This document shows, piece after piece, positions 42,840-50,261 of a stretch of DNA of 64,000 bases. Both the position numbers and the translations under genes were made by a program. The DNA is from Sphingomonas paeninsulae (GTDB lineage Bacteria; Pseudomonadota; Alphaproteobacteria; Sphingomonadales; Sphingomonadaceae): positions 2,617,001 through 2,681,000 of the forward strand of contig NZ_CP032829.1 in assembly GCF_003660165.1 (NCBI RefSeq), read 5' to 3'. The notes beneath the pieces were generated by a model. That model saw only the letters and a list, made by a program, of their open reading frames with translations. It ran no database searches and was not told the origin of the DNA. How positions within the stretch are numbered: the first letter of the stretch is position 1; the number at the start of each line of letters is the position of its first letter.

Positions 42840-43173
42840 AGCTGCCGTTCTCGTCCTTTTGATTGGTGGTTGTCATCGCGCTTCGTCCGTAGATGTGCCC
42901 GCCGCCGACCGCATCGAATGTGCGATCGGCGGCGCGGATCTAGCCAATGATTGCGCGATCCAGAGAAATACGAATGTCGGAGAGTTCGCAATCCACCATC
43001 TCGACGGTGGATTCCGCCGATTTGCAGTGGAAAAAAATGGTACGATCAGCGCCGCAGACGGTGCGGACACAGTGTCCAGCAAGCCGATTGGCGACGGTCG
43101 GGTCGAACTGAAAATCGCTGGGGATCGCTATATCCTCGGTTCGGCAAGCATCGCTCCGGCCAAAACACAATGA
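42826..43173 (+). CDS. Small predicted lipoprotein, function unknown
   Basis: 115 residues starting [16 protein letters not shown], a short signal with lipobox LIGGC, so the mature protein should be lipid-anchored. It carries a second and third Cys ([14 protein letters not shown]) that could pair, and then a beta-rich stretch ([19 protein letters not shown]). I do not recognise a family. It overlaps the end of ilvD by 14 bases and the start of nnr by four, so it is firmly inside the operon. An ATG at 42820 is also in frame. Confidence 0.7.
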   Translation: MRIFKAAVLVLLIGGCHRASSVDVPAADRIECAIGGADLANDCAIQRNTNVGEFAIHHLDGGFRRFAVEKNGTISAADGADTVSSKPIGDGRVELKIAGDRYILGSASIAPAKTQ

Positions 43174-44519
43174 TTCCGGTTTCGGGATGCGTTCTTACCG
43201 CAGCCCAAATGCACGATGCCGAAATTGCGTCTGGAATTTCCCTGCAAAAGCTCATGGACCGTGCCGGGTGTGCTCTTGCAGAGGCCGTGTGGCGCTTTGG
43301 CAGCGGGCGGCCTGCCCTTATCCTGTGTGGACCGGGAAACAACGGTGGCGACGGTTATATCGCGGCGCGGCTTCTGGCGGCATGGGGTGTCGACGTATCG
43401 ATCGCAGCCAGCGGATTTCCAAAGACCGAACTCGCCGTTGCCGCGCGGGCCGCCTGGGACGGGTTGGTCGGAAATCTCGCCAATGCTCAATCGTCACCAG
43501 TTCTTGTCGACGCGCTTTTTGGAACCGGGTTGACCCGCGAATTGCCTGCTGAAATCGCGAAGCCCCTTCACCGTCTGGCAAATGCGGCAGAAATCGTGAT
43601 TGCTGCCGACCTCCCTAGCGGCGTCGGGACAGACGATGGTCGTGATTATGGAGCAGCACGTGCCGATATCACGCTCGCCTTTGCCGCAGCAAAACCGGCG
43701 CATTTGTTACAGCCCGCCGCCTCGCTCTGCGGCAAAGTCCGTATCGCTCACATCGGCGTCGAGTGTGTAGCCAATGTTTCGGTCCTCGCTCGCCCGCATT
43801 TGGCTCAACCCGGACCGACGGACCATAAATATACCCGCGGAATGGTGATCGTGGTGGGCGGAACAATGCCGGGCGCTGCCGCACTTTCGGCGACCGCCGC
43901 CGCGCGAAGTGGGGCGGGCTATGTTGTCGGGATCGGTGTCACAGGCGACTTGCCCCACGCTATCGTTCGGCGTGATCATGATGAACTGGCGAACACTCTC
44001 GATGACCCGCGCGTCCGTGCCGTCGTGATCGGACCGGGACTTGGGCGGAGTGATCGGGCTCGGGAAATGGTCGATCTCGCAATAGCCTCGCCATGTCCGC
44101 TGGTTCTCGATGGGGATGCACTCGCGCCTAACGTCGTGAACGACAGGCCCGCACCGACTATACTGACCCCTCATGCCGGTGAATTTACCCGGATGTTCGG
44201 TGATGGCGACGGCAGTAAGCTCGATCGCACACGCGCCGCCGCCGATCACTGTGGCGCGACGATTATCTTTAAGGGAGCAGACACCGTCATTGCATCGCCC
44301 GGTGGCCGCGCCACGCTTTGCCCCCCGGCAAGCGCATGGCTGTCCACCGCCGGAACCGGCGACGTGCTGGCCGGTATCGCCGGTGCAATGCTCGCCCGTG
44401 GCTTTGCCCCCCATGATGCTGCGTGCGCCGCCGTCTGGCTGCACAGCGAAGCCGCCCGACTGGCCGGAAGCGGTATGATTGCCGATGACCTCCTCACCCA
44501 ATTGCCGAGATGCCTGTGA
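43170..44519 (+). CDS. nnr: Bifunctional NAD(P)HX epimerase/dehydratase
   Basis: Repairs hydrated NADH and NADPH. 449 residues in two domains: N-terminal YjeF-type epimerase (about 1-200; CGPGNNGGDGYIAARLL, DALFGTGLTREL, ADLPSGVGTDDG) and C-terminal ADP-dependent dehydratase of the ribokinase-like fold (about 215-449; VVGGTMPGAAALSATAAARSGAGY, VIGPGLGRSD, LTPHAGEF, STAGTGDVLAGIAGAMLARG). The ATG overlaps the lipoprotein stop (ATGA); its stop overlaps the methyltransferase start. Confidence 0.94.
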   Translation: MIPVSGCVLTAAQMHDAEIASGISLQKLMDRAGCALAEAVWRFGSGRPALILCGPGNNGGDGYIAARLLAAWGVDVSIAASGFPKTELAVAARAAWDGLVGNLANAQSSPVLVDALFGTGLTRELPAEIAKPLHRLANAAEIVIAADLPSGVGTDDGRDYGAARADITLAFAAAKPAHLLQPAASLCGKVRIAHIGVECVANVSVLARPHLAQPGPTDHKYTRGMVIVVGGTMPGAAALSATAAARSGAGYVVGIGVTGDLPHAIVRRDHDELANTLDDPRVRAVVIGPGLGRSDRAREMVDLAIASPCPLVLDGDALAPNVVNDRPAPTILTPHAGEFTRMFGDGDGSKLDRTRAAADHCGATIIFKGADTVIASPGGRATLCPPASAWLSTAGTGDVLAGIAGAMLARGFAPHDAACAAVWLHSEAARLAGSGMIADDLLTQLPRCL

Positions 44520-45685
44520 CTGAAATCGTAAGAATTGCTGCCCGTGGAGAGGGTGTTACGGTCGATGGTCGTCATGCTCCATTCGGTGTTCCGGGTGACA
44601 CGCTGAATAGCGACGGCACAGTTACCGATGGCCCACACCATCAGGCACCACCATGCCGCCACTTCCCCCTCTGTGGTGGCTGCCAGTTGCAACACGCCGA
44701 TGACTCGACCTACGCCGACTATCTGCGCGATCGCATCACCCACGCGCTTCAGACGCAGGGGCTGGCGATTCCAGAGATGCGCTCTGTCCACCTGTCGCCA
44801 CCGCGAACCCGGCGACGGGCAACGTTTCAGGCGGAGCGACGCGGGCGGAATATAATCATCGGCTTCAACGAAAGCGCCAGTCATCGCATCGTCGATCTGC
44901 GCGAATGCCATGTCGTCCTGCCAGAATTGTTCGCGCTGGTTGGTCCTTTGCGGGCGTTGCTTGGCAAGATCATGGCCGACCGCTCCCGCGCCAAACTATC
45001 GATGACCCGTGCCGATCAGGGCGTCGATCTGCTGATCGAAGGCGTAACGGTCGAGGGGTTGGAGGCTGTCGAGGCAGTCACTGACTTTGGCCGCGCCCAG
45101 AAACTCGCTCGCCTGTCGGTCGATGAAGGCTATGGCCCATCGCCGCGTTATGTCCCGGAAGATGTAACGATCACGCTAGGCGGCGTTCCAGTGGCGTTAC
45201 CCGACAGTGCATTCCTGCAAGCGACCGCTGACGGTGAAGCAGCGCTCGTCGCCGCTGTTCGCGAGGCCATCGGTGAAGCACAGGCAACCGTCGATCTTTT
45301 CTGTGGTCTTGGCACGTTCGCGCTGTCGCTGCCGGGTGCCGTCCACGCGGTGGAGGGAGCGCGTGATGCGGTGCTGGCTTTGGCGGCGACCCGCCGTGTC
45401 ACGGTCGAACACCGCGACCTGTTTCGCCGTCCTCTAGACCCAGCCGAATTCTCGCGCTTCGAGGCGGTTGTGCTTGACCCCCCACGCGCAGGAGCACGCG
45501 AACAGGCCGTGCATCTTGCTGCATCCACGGTTCCATGGATCGCCTATGTGTCGTGCAACCCGTCAAGCTTTGCACGTGACGCGACCACTCTGATAGCGGG
45601 CGGTTACAAACTCGACTGGATACTGCCGGTCGGCCAGTTCCGATGGTCGACCCATGTGGAACTGGCCGCAGCCTTCAGCCGCTAA
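44516..45685 (+). CDS. RNA m5U methyltransferase (TrmA/RlmC/RlmD family)
   Basis: SAM-dependent uracil-5 methyltransferase for tRNA or rRNA. About 390 residues: TRAM-like N-terminus (IVRIAARGEGVTVDGRHAPFGVPGDTL), Fe-S site PPCRHFPLCGGCQLQH (Cys-x5-Cys-x2-Cys) with a later fourth Cys (RECHV), SAM motif VDLFCGLGTFALSL, LDPPRAGA, and the nucleophile segment YVSCNPSSFARD. Which uridine is methylated cannot be told from sequence. GTG 44516 overlaps the nnr stop; ATG 44510 is an equally possible start. Convergent with the following gene, six bases apart. Confidence 0.9.
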   Translation: MTEIVRIAARGEGVTVDGRHAPFGVPGDTLNSDGTVTDGPHHQAPPCRHFPLCGGCQLQHADDSTYADYLRDRITHALQTQGLAIPEMRSVHLSPPRTRRRATFQAERRGRNIIIGFNESASHRIVDLRECHVVLPELFALVGPLRALLGKIMADRSRAKLSMTRADQGVDLLIEGVTVEGLEAVEAVTDFGRAQKLARLSVDEGYGPSPRYVPEDVTITLGGVPVALPDSAFLQATADGEAALVAAVREAIGEAQATVDLFCGLGTFALSLPGAVHAVEGARDAVLALAATRRVTVEHRDLFRRPLDPAEFSRFEAVVLDPPRAGAREQAVHLAASTVPWIAYVSCNPSSFARDATTLIAGGYKLDWILPVGQFRWSTHVELAAAFSR

Positions 45686-45691
45686 CGATCA

Positions 45692-46741
45692 TCAATCGAA
45701 GATAGCGCCCCATTTGCGCTTTACGCGGTTCTTCCACGCGCCGCGATGATAAGCGTCCGATGCCAGCAAAGGCATCACTGAACCGGCTTCGGCAAACACC
45801 ATCTGCTCGATGCCGGTGTTGACCTTGCCCCAGCTTGCGGCTTCCTGAAGCGTGGATGATGAGCACGCACCGTCGCGGACGTCGGCAACGGTGATCTGCA
45901 CCGCATATTTGTGAACCGCAACGTCGTCATGGCCAAGGATTTCGGCGCAAACGACCGTGTCCTGCACGAAGTTCTTTGGCACACCGCCCCCAATCATCAG
46001 CAGGCCAGTCGTCCCGGCCTTTACCTTGATGTCCGTCAGTTCGCGGAAGTCGGCGATCGCGTCGAGGACCATGTACGGCTTGCCCTCTTTCACACGGTCG
46101 ACCTGATGCTTGACCAAACCGAAGCCCGCCGACGAATCCACGAACGCGGGGCAAAAGATCGGCACATCATGCTCATAGGCCAGCTTGACGAGGCTGTTGT
46201 CCTTCTTGCCATGCTCGCTGAGGTACTTGCCCATCTCGCGGATGAACGCGCGGCTCGAATACGGCTTTGGCTCCAGTGAATTGGCGATCTCGAGGATCGT
46301 GTGATCGCAATCCTGCAACTGCTCTTCGTCGATGTAGGTGTCGTAAATCCGGTCGATCAACAGCGAACGCAGCGTATCATCATCAGGAACTTCAAGGGCT
46401 TGGTAGTGCTTGTGGCCAAGCCCTTCGAAGAAATCCATGTCCACAATGGTCGCGCCCGTCGCCACGACGCCGTCGATCATGTTCGACCGCAGCAGTTCGG
46501 CATACAGGTCCATGCAACCGCCCGCGCTGGTCGAACCGGCAATGACGAGGAAGATCGTGCAATCGGGATCTTCGAGCATCTGATTATAGATGTTCGTTGC
46601 TCGCGCCAGATCGCGGCTCGTGAAGCTCATCTTGGCCATCGCATCGACAATCGGCCGCGCGTCGAAGCTGGTGATGTCGATATGCTCGACCTTGGTGGAA
46701 AGCAGCTCGGCCTTCCGCGTGTCGTTGATTTTGGTCGTCAT
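45692..46741 (-). CDS. Deoxyhypusine synthase-like protein (probable homospermidine synthase)
   Basis: 349 residues of the deoxyhypusine synthase fold: AGSTSAGGCMDLYAELLRSNMIDGVVATGA, FCPAFVDSSAGFG, GTTGLLMIGGGVPKNF and the catalytic Lys306 in EAASWGKV, all conserved with eukaryotic enzymes. Bacteria have no eIF5A to modify; bacterial relatives have been described as homospermidine synthases that move the aminobutyl group to putrescine. It lies 103 bases downstream of an ornithine decarboxylase, which would supply putrescine, so this is a likely two-step polyamine unit. AAGGAGC precedes the ATG by six bases. Confidence 0.88.
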   Translation of the reverse strand: MTTKINDTRKAELLSTKVEHIDITSFDARPIVDAMAKMSFTSRDLARATNIYNQMLEDPDCTIFLVIAGSTSAGGCMDLYAELLRSNMIDGVVATGATIVDMDFFEGLGHKHYQALEVPDDDTLRSLLIDRIYDTYIDEEQLQDCDHTILEIANSLEPKPYSSRAFIREMGKYLSEHGKKDNSLVKLAYEHDVPIFCPAFVDSSAGFGLVKHQVDRVKEGKPYMVLDAIADFRELTDIKVKAGTTGLLMIGGGVPKNFVQDTVVCAEILGHDDVAVHKYAVQITVADVRDGACSSSTLQEAASWGKVNTGIEQMVFAEAGSVMPLLASDAYHRGAWKNRVKRKWGAIFD

Positions 46742-46760
46742 GGAATAGCTCCTTGTCCCC

Positions 46761-46777
46761 CTCCCGACTTGCGGGAG
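46761..46777. repeat. Short GC hairpin between the two polyamine genes
   Basis: CTCCCG / CGGGAG with a five-base loop, flanked by C- and G-rich bases, in the 103-base gap after ornithine decarboxylase and just before the ribosome site of the deoxyhypusine synthase-like gene. No T-tract, so not a clear terminator; possibly a short dispersed repeat. Confidence 0.4.
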
Positions 46778-46844
46778 AGGCTAGGGGTGGAAATGAAACA
46801 TCAATGTGACAGGCTCGCGTCTGTCCTGCAGCAAAGCCGTGCGG

Positions 46845-48029
46845 TTACAGCGTCACGACGTTCGACGGAACCCGGTGCTGGTCCTCGGTATAGAGCGAAA
46901 CCATCGGCTCATCGGTCACTTCGATCGTGTCGACCGAACCGAAGCCGTTGAACCCTGTCCGCATCGCACAGCCATAGGCACCCAGCATCCCGATCTCGAT
47001 ATAGTCACCCGCCTTCATATCGGCAGGCAGCATGAACGGTCCCGCCATGTGATCCATGTCGTCGCACGTCGGCCCATAGAAACTGAACGCCATATCGCGT
47101 GCGTTCGAGTCTGGTTCGCGGAGCAATTCGACCGGGAAACGCCAGCCGATATGCGCCGCATCGAACAACGCACCATAGGCACCGTCATTGATATACAATT
47201 CCTCGCCGCGCCGCTTTTCAACACGGACGATCAGCGACGAATATTCGGCACACAGCGCTCGACCGGGTTCACACCACAGTTCGGAAGAGTAGCTTACGGG
47301 CAGATCCTCGAAACATTTGTGAATAACTTCAAAGAACACCTCCAGCGGCGGAGGCTCCATGCCGGGATATGAGGACGGAAATCCGCCCCCGACATCCACG
47401 ACATCGACGGTCACGCCGGCATCCACGATCGCCGCGCGCACTCGCTCCATTGCGCCCGAATAGGCGGCGGGAGACATGGCCTGACTGCCGACATGGAAAC
47501 AGATACCGAGCGCATCGGAAACCTGGCGGGTAGCAATCAGAAGCTGACGAAGCTCACTCGGGTCAGCACCGAATTTCGACGCAAGACTCAGCTTCGAGTG
47601 TTCTGAAGACACCCGGATACGAACGCATAAAGTCAGGTCGGTCGCGCCACTGGTGGCACGCACGATCTTTTCCAACTCTTCCATCGTATCGAGAGAAAAC
47701 GTGCGGACACCGTGCGTGTGATACGCCTCGTGAATAGCTTCCTCGGCCTTGACCGGGTGCATGAAGCACATTGTGGCGTCGGGAACCGTGGTCGCAACCA
47801 GACGCACTTCGGCAATCGAAGCCACGTCGAAATGCGTGATTCCGCTTTCCCACAACAATGCCAGCAGGTCCGGCGAAGGATTCGCCTTTACCGCATAGAT
47901 CGACCGACCCGGAAACTTCTCAACAAAGAAGCGGGCGGCACGACGTGCTGCGTGCGGGCGAGTAAGCGTTACCGGTTGAACCGGGAGTAGGGTGGTCGCT
48001 AACCCCAGCGCAGTAGGATGCTTGTGCAA
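46845..48029 (-). CDS. Ornithine decarboxylase (PLP, fold III)
   Basis: Makes putrescine from ornithine. 394 residues from a TTG at 48027-48029, nine bases after GGAGG; the family sequence begins here (HKHPTALGLATTL). PLP Lys48 is in YAVKANPSP, the phosphate site in DVGGGFPSSYPG, EPGRALC follows, and the active-site Cys is in FYGPTCDDMD. The alanine-racemase-fold layout excludes fold-I SpeC/SpeF; related diaminopimelate or arginine decarboxylases are less likely by length. A promoter and a terminator-like hairpin lie in its leader. A much longer upstream frame exists but is not conserved. Confidence 0.9.
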   Translation of the reverse strand: MHKHPTALGLATTLLPVQPVTLTRPHAARRAARFFVEKFPGRSIYAVKANPSPDLLALLWESGITHFDVASIAEVRLVATTVPDATMCFMHPVKAEEAIHEAYHTHGVRTFSLDTMEELEKIVRATSGATDLTLCVRIRVSSEHSKLSLASKFGADPSELRQLLIATRQVSDALGICFHVGSQAMSPAAYSGAMERVRAAIVDAGVTVDVVDVGGGFPSSYPGMEPPPLEVFFEVIHKCFEDLPVSYSSELWCEPGRALCAEYSSLIVRVEKRRGEELYINDGAYGALFDAAHIGWRFPVELLREPDSNARDMAFSFYGPTCDDMDHMAGPFMLPADMKAGDYIEIGMLGAYGCAMRTGFNGFGSVDTIEVTDEPMVSLYTEDQHRVPSNVVTL

Positions 48030-48063
48030 TTCAAGGGACCTCCAAATGTCGTGAGACAATGAC

Positions 48064-48102
48064 AAAAAAGCTGCCTTGCGGTTGGAAGTCCCATGGGGCA
48101 GC
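48064..48102 (-). terminator. Terminator-like hairpin (attenuator) in the ornithine decarboxylase leader
   Basis: On the minus strand GCTGCC (97-102 side) pairs with GGCAGC (70-75 side), followed at once by six Ts (48069-48064). The loop contains GGGACTTCC, itself able to fold. It sits between the predicted promoter and the ribosome site (GGAGG at 48039-48043), so it could end transcription before the gene. Confidence 0.6.
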
Positions 48103-48112
48103 GGGGAAGGGC

Positions 48113-48141
48113 GATATATGATCGAGTGAGATTGATGTAAA
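48113..48141 (-). promoter_or_regulatory. Sigma-70-like promoter for ornithine decarboxylase
   Basis: Minus strand: TTTACA (48141-48136), 17-base spacer, TATATC (48118-48113). Correct spacing and near-consensus boxes, with the predicted start about 75-80 bases before the TTG start codon. Sphingomonad promoters often deviate from this consensus, so experimental support is lacking. Confidence 0.5.
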
Positions 48142-48168
48142 GTGATTGATACCGGGAATTTTGTTACA

Positions 48169-49157
48169 ATGCGTCGTGCCGAAATTATCGTGAGAAAACC
48201 GACACTTGCAGGTGTCCTTCGGGCCGAACGCGCCGTCGCTCTGGCCGTGCCCCCCACGCCCCTGTTTGAGTTTGAAGCGCAGGGTAGAAAGATCTTTGCG
48301 AAAGCTGAATCGCTTCAGCCGATGGGCGCGTTCAAATTACGAGGAGCTTGGCACCGGTTGAGCGCCCTGGGCGATGAAGAACGACGTCGCGGAGTCGTTG
48401 CTTTTTCGTCGGGTAACCACGCTCAGGGCGTGGCATGGGCGGCAAAGCGGCTCGGCATTTCAGCGGTGATCGTCATGCCATCCGACGCGCCGGTCGCTAA
48501 GCTGGCCGGCACGCGGGCGCTTGGTGCCGAAATCGTCCTTTACAATCGTGAAACCGAGAGTCGCGAGGGGATTGCAGCGGAACTTGCTGAAAAAAGCGGT
48601 GCTACCCTCGTACCAAGTTTCGACGATCCGTGGATTATCGAGGGTCAGGGCAGCGCCGGGATCGAGGCCAGCGTCCAGATGGCTGCGCGAGGCCATGGCG
48701 CGCCCGACCTGATCGTGACGCCATGTGGGGCGGCGGACTTGCAGCGGGGTTGGCGCTATCCTGTCCTGACGCCCGAATGGTGATCGTCGAGCCTCAACAT
48801 TGGGACGATATGGGCCAATCGCTTGCTCTCGGAGAGATTGTCGAGGTTGCCAGCGATGCGCCTGCGACCTTTTGTGACGCACTGATGTGCCGTCGTGTGT
48901 CTGATCTGACCTTTGAAATCCTGCGAGATTCTGGTGCGACAGGCGTTGTGGTCAGCGAAGCGGAGATTGAATCTGCTATGTGCTATGCTTTCTCAAAGCT
49001 GCAGATCATTCTCGAACCCGGCGGCGCGGTTGCGCTGGCTGCAATATTGTCAGGAAAAGTCATCGTCACAGACAACACACTGGTCGTCCTGTCGGGAGGA
49101 AACGTTGATCCCGCCGCGTTTGCGGCCATTCTGGCACGGTCGGAGACGCCTACATGA
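48169..49157 (+). CDS. Threonine/serine dehydratase, PLP fold II (frame broken once)
   Basis: Threonine ammonia-lyase-like enzyme forming 2-ketobutyrate (or pyruvate from serine). First frame: TPLFEFEAQGRKIF, PLP Lys56 in SLQPMGAFKLRGAW, SGNHAQGVAWAAKRLG, SDAPVAKLAGTRALGAE, up to DLIVTPCG; the next frame continues with LAAGLALSCPDARMVIVEP and GAVALAAILSGK to 49157. The switch is at four Gs (48727-48730), inside the glycine loop that holds the PLP phosphate; one more G gives TPCGGGGLAAG and a 329-residue protein. No ACT regulatory domain is present, so it resembles catabolic TdcB. Divergent from ornithine decarboxylase. GTG 48142 is an alternative start. Confidence 0.85.
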
Positions 49158-49339
49158 CGAGTGGGGGCATAACAGTCGGTGCAGGTCCGTGGGTGCTCGC
49201 CATCGCGATGATCGCGGTATTTGCCCTGCTGTGGGGCGGTTCGCGGCTGATACGGGGCCGGACTGACCGAAATAAGGGATGGTTGATGATCGTCGCCGCA
49301 GCGGTGCTGCTGGCGAACGTGGCGATACTGACGCTTTAG
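49154..49339 (+). CDS. Small two-helix membrane protein, function unknown
   Basis: 61 residues with two hydrophobic helices (WVLAIAMIAVFALLWGGS and WLMIVAAAVLLANVAILTL) joined by a basic loop (RLIRGRTDRNKG), predicting both ends outside or both inside. No family recognised. Its ATG overlaps the stop of the dehydratase gene (ATGA), which supports real expression. Confidence 0.6.
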   Translation: MTSGGITVGAGPWVLAIAMIAVFALLWGGSRLIRGRTDRNKGWLMIVAAAVLLANVAILTL

Positions 49340-49361
49340 AAATACCCGGCTAAAGACAAAA

Positions 49362-49447
49362 CCGCTTCCCTGAGCCTGTCGAAGGGCTGCACTTTTCTTT
49401 CGCAAAAGTTGAAACAGGACAGCCCTTGGACAGGCTCAGGGAAGCGG
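49362..49447. repeat. Long-armed inverted repeat, copy 2
   Basis: Arms starting CCGCTTCCCTGAGC and closing GCTCAGGGAAGCGG, about 30 bases each with few mismatches, between convergent genes (small membrane protein and alpha/beta hydrolase). Same family as 7690-7774 and 54932-55015. Confidence 0.85.
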
Positions 49448-49487
49448 GATTGGAGCGAGAGGCGCAGGAAGCGGCTCTCCGGATCGA

Positions 49488-50144
49488 CTACCGAATCGGC
49501 GAGTCGGGCGACAGCCGCATATCCAGATACTTATCCACAGACCCCATCAACTCGGGGAGTTCGTTCTGGAACAGGTGATTCGCACCCTTAATCTCGTCGT
49601 GGTGGATTGTGATGTGCTTCTGCGTCCGCAACTTATCCACAAGCTTTTGCACAGCACCGGGTGTGACGACTTCGTCGCCCGTTCCCTGAATTATGATTCC
49701 GGATGAAGGACACGGTGCAAGGAACGTGAAATCATACATATTTGCCGGCGGGGCGATCGAGATAAACCCCTTGATCTCTGGGCGGCGCATCAACAACTGC
49801 ATACTGATCCAGGCACCAAAGCTGAACCCGGCAATCCAGGTCGTCTGCGCTTCGGGATGGATCGACTGTACCCAATCGAGCGCCGATGCGGCATCCGACA
49901 GTTCGCCGATGCCGTTATCGAACACGCCCTGTGATTTGCCGACGCCACGGAAATTGAACCGCAAAGTCGCAAAACCACGACGCACGAACGTCTGGTAAAG
50001 CGACTGGACGATGCGGTTGTTCATCGTGCCACCCGCCTGTGGATGGGGATGCAGGATCATCGCAACGGGTGCGCGTGGACGCGGCCCAGGATTGAAACGA
50101 CCTTCGAGGCGACCTTCGGGGCCGGGGAAAATAACTTCTGGCAT
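49488..50144 (-). CDS. Alpha/beta hydrolase
   Basis: 218-residue serine hydrolase: HPHPQAGGTMNNR provides the oxyanion region, the nucleophile Ser is in GFSFGAWIS, the acid probably Asp of GTGDEVV, and the His in KGANHLF. The RFNFRGVGKSQG segment is typical of this compact intracellular branch of Serine aminopeptidase S33-like hydrolases; substrate unknown. The ATG at 50142-50144 gives the family start (MPEVIFPGPEGRLEG); the longer frame adds 155 residues without similarity. Divergent from the cysteine desulfurase operon. Confidence 0.85.
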   Translation of the reverse strand: MPEVIFPGPEGRLEGRFNPGPRPRAPVAMILHPHPQAGGTMNNRIVQSLYQTFVRRGFATLRFNFRGVGKSQGVFDNGIGELSDAASALDWVQSIHPEAQTTWIAGFSFGAWISMQLLMRRPEIKGFISIAPPANMYDFTFLAPCPSSGIIIQGTGDEVVTPGAVQKLVDKLRTQKHITIHHDEIKGANHLFQNELPELMGSVDKYLDMRLSPDSPIR

Positions 50145-50261
50145 GAGCACTTTCGAACATGGAGAACAGGAAATGCGGCGCACGCAACGTCGCGCATTGC
50201 AGACGCGCGCTATATAGCTAGGGGGGTCGCAAGAGCAATGATTTCGAACTGAAGGGCATTC

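Noticed and set aside
48014-48094. Possible leader peptide overlapping the ornithine decarboxylase hairpin
   Set aside because: An ATG in the hairpin loop opens a frame that runs past the gene start, without a ribosome site or regulatory codon run; kept only as an unproven idea.
48132-48168. Plus-strand promoter for the threonine/serine dehydratase
   Set aside because: TTGATG and a TACAAT-like box exist but spacing is wrong and the latter touches the start codon; not supportable.
8427-48730. Programmed ribosomal frameshifting at the seven break sites
   Set aside because: Sites share no slippery heptamer or visible stimulator and hit unrelated housekeeping genes; a missing base explains all of them.
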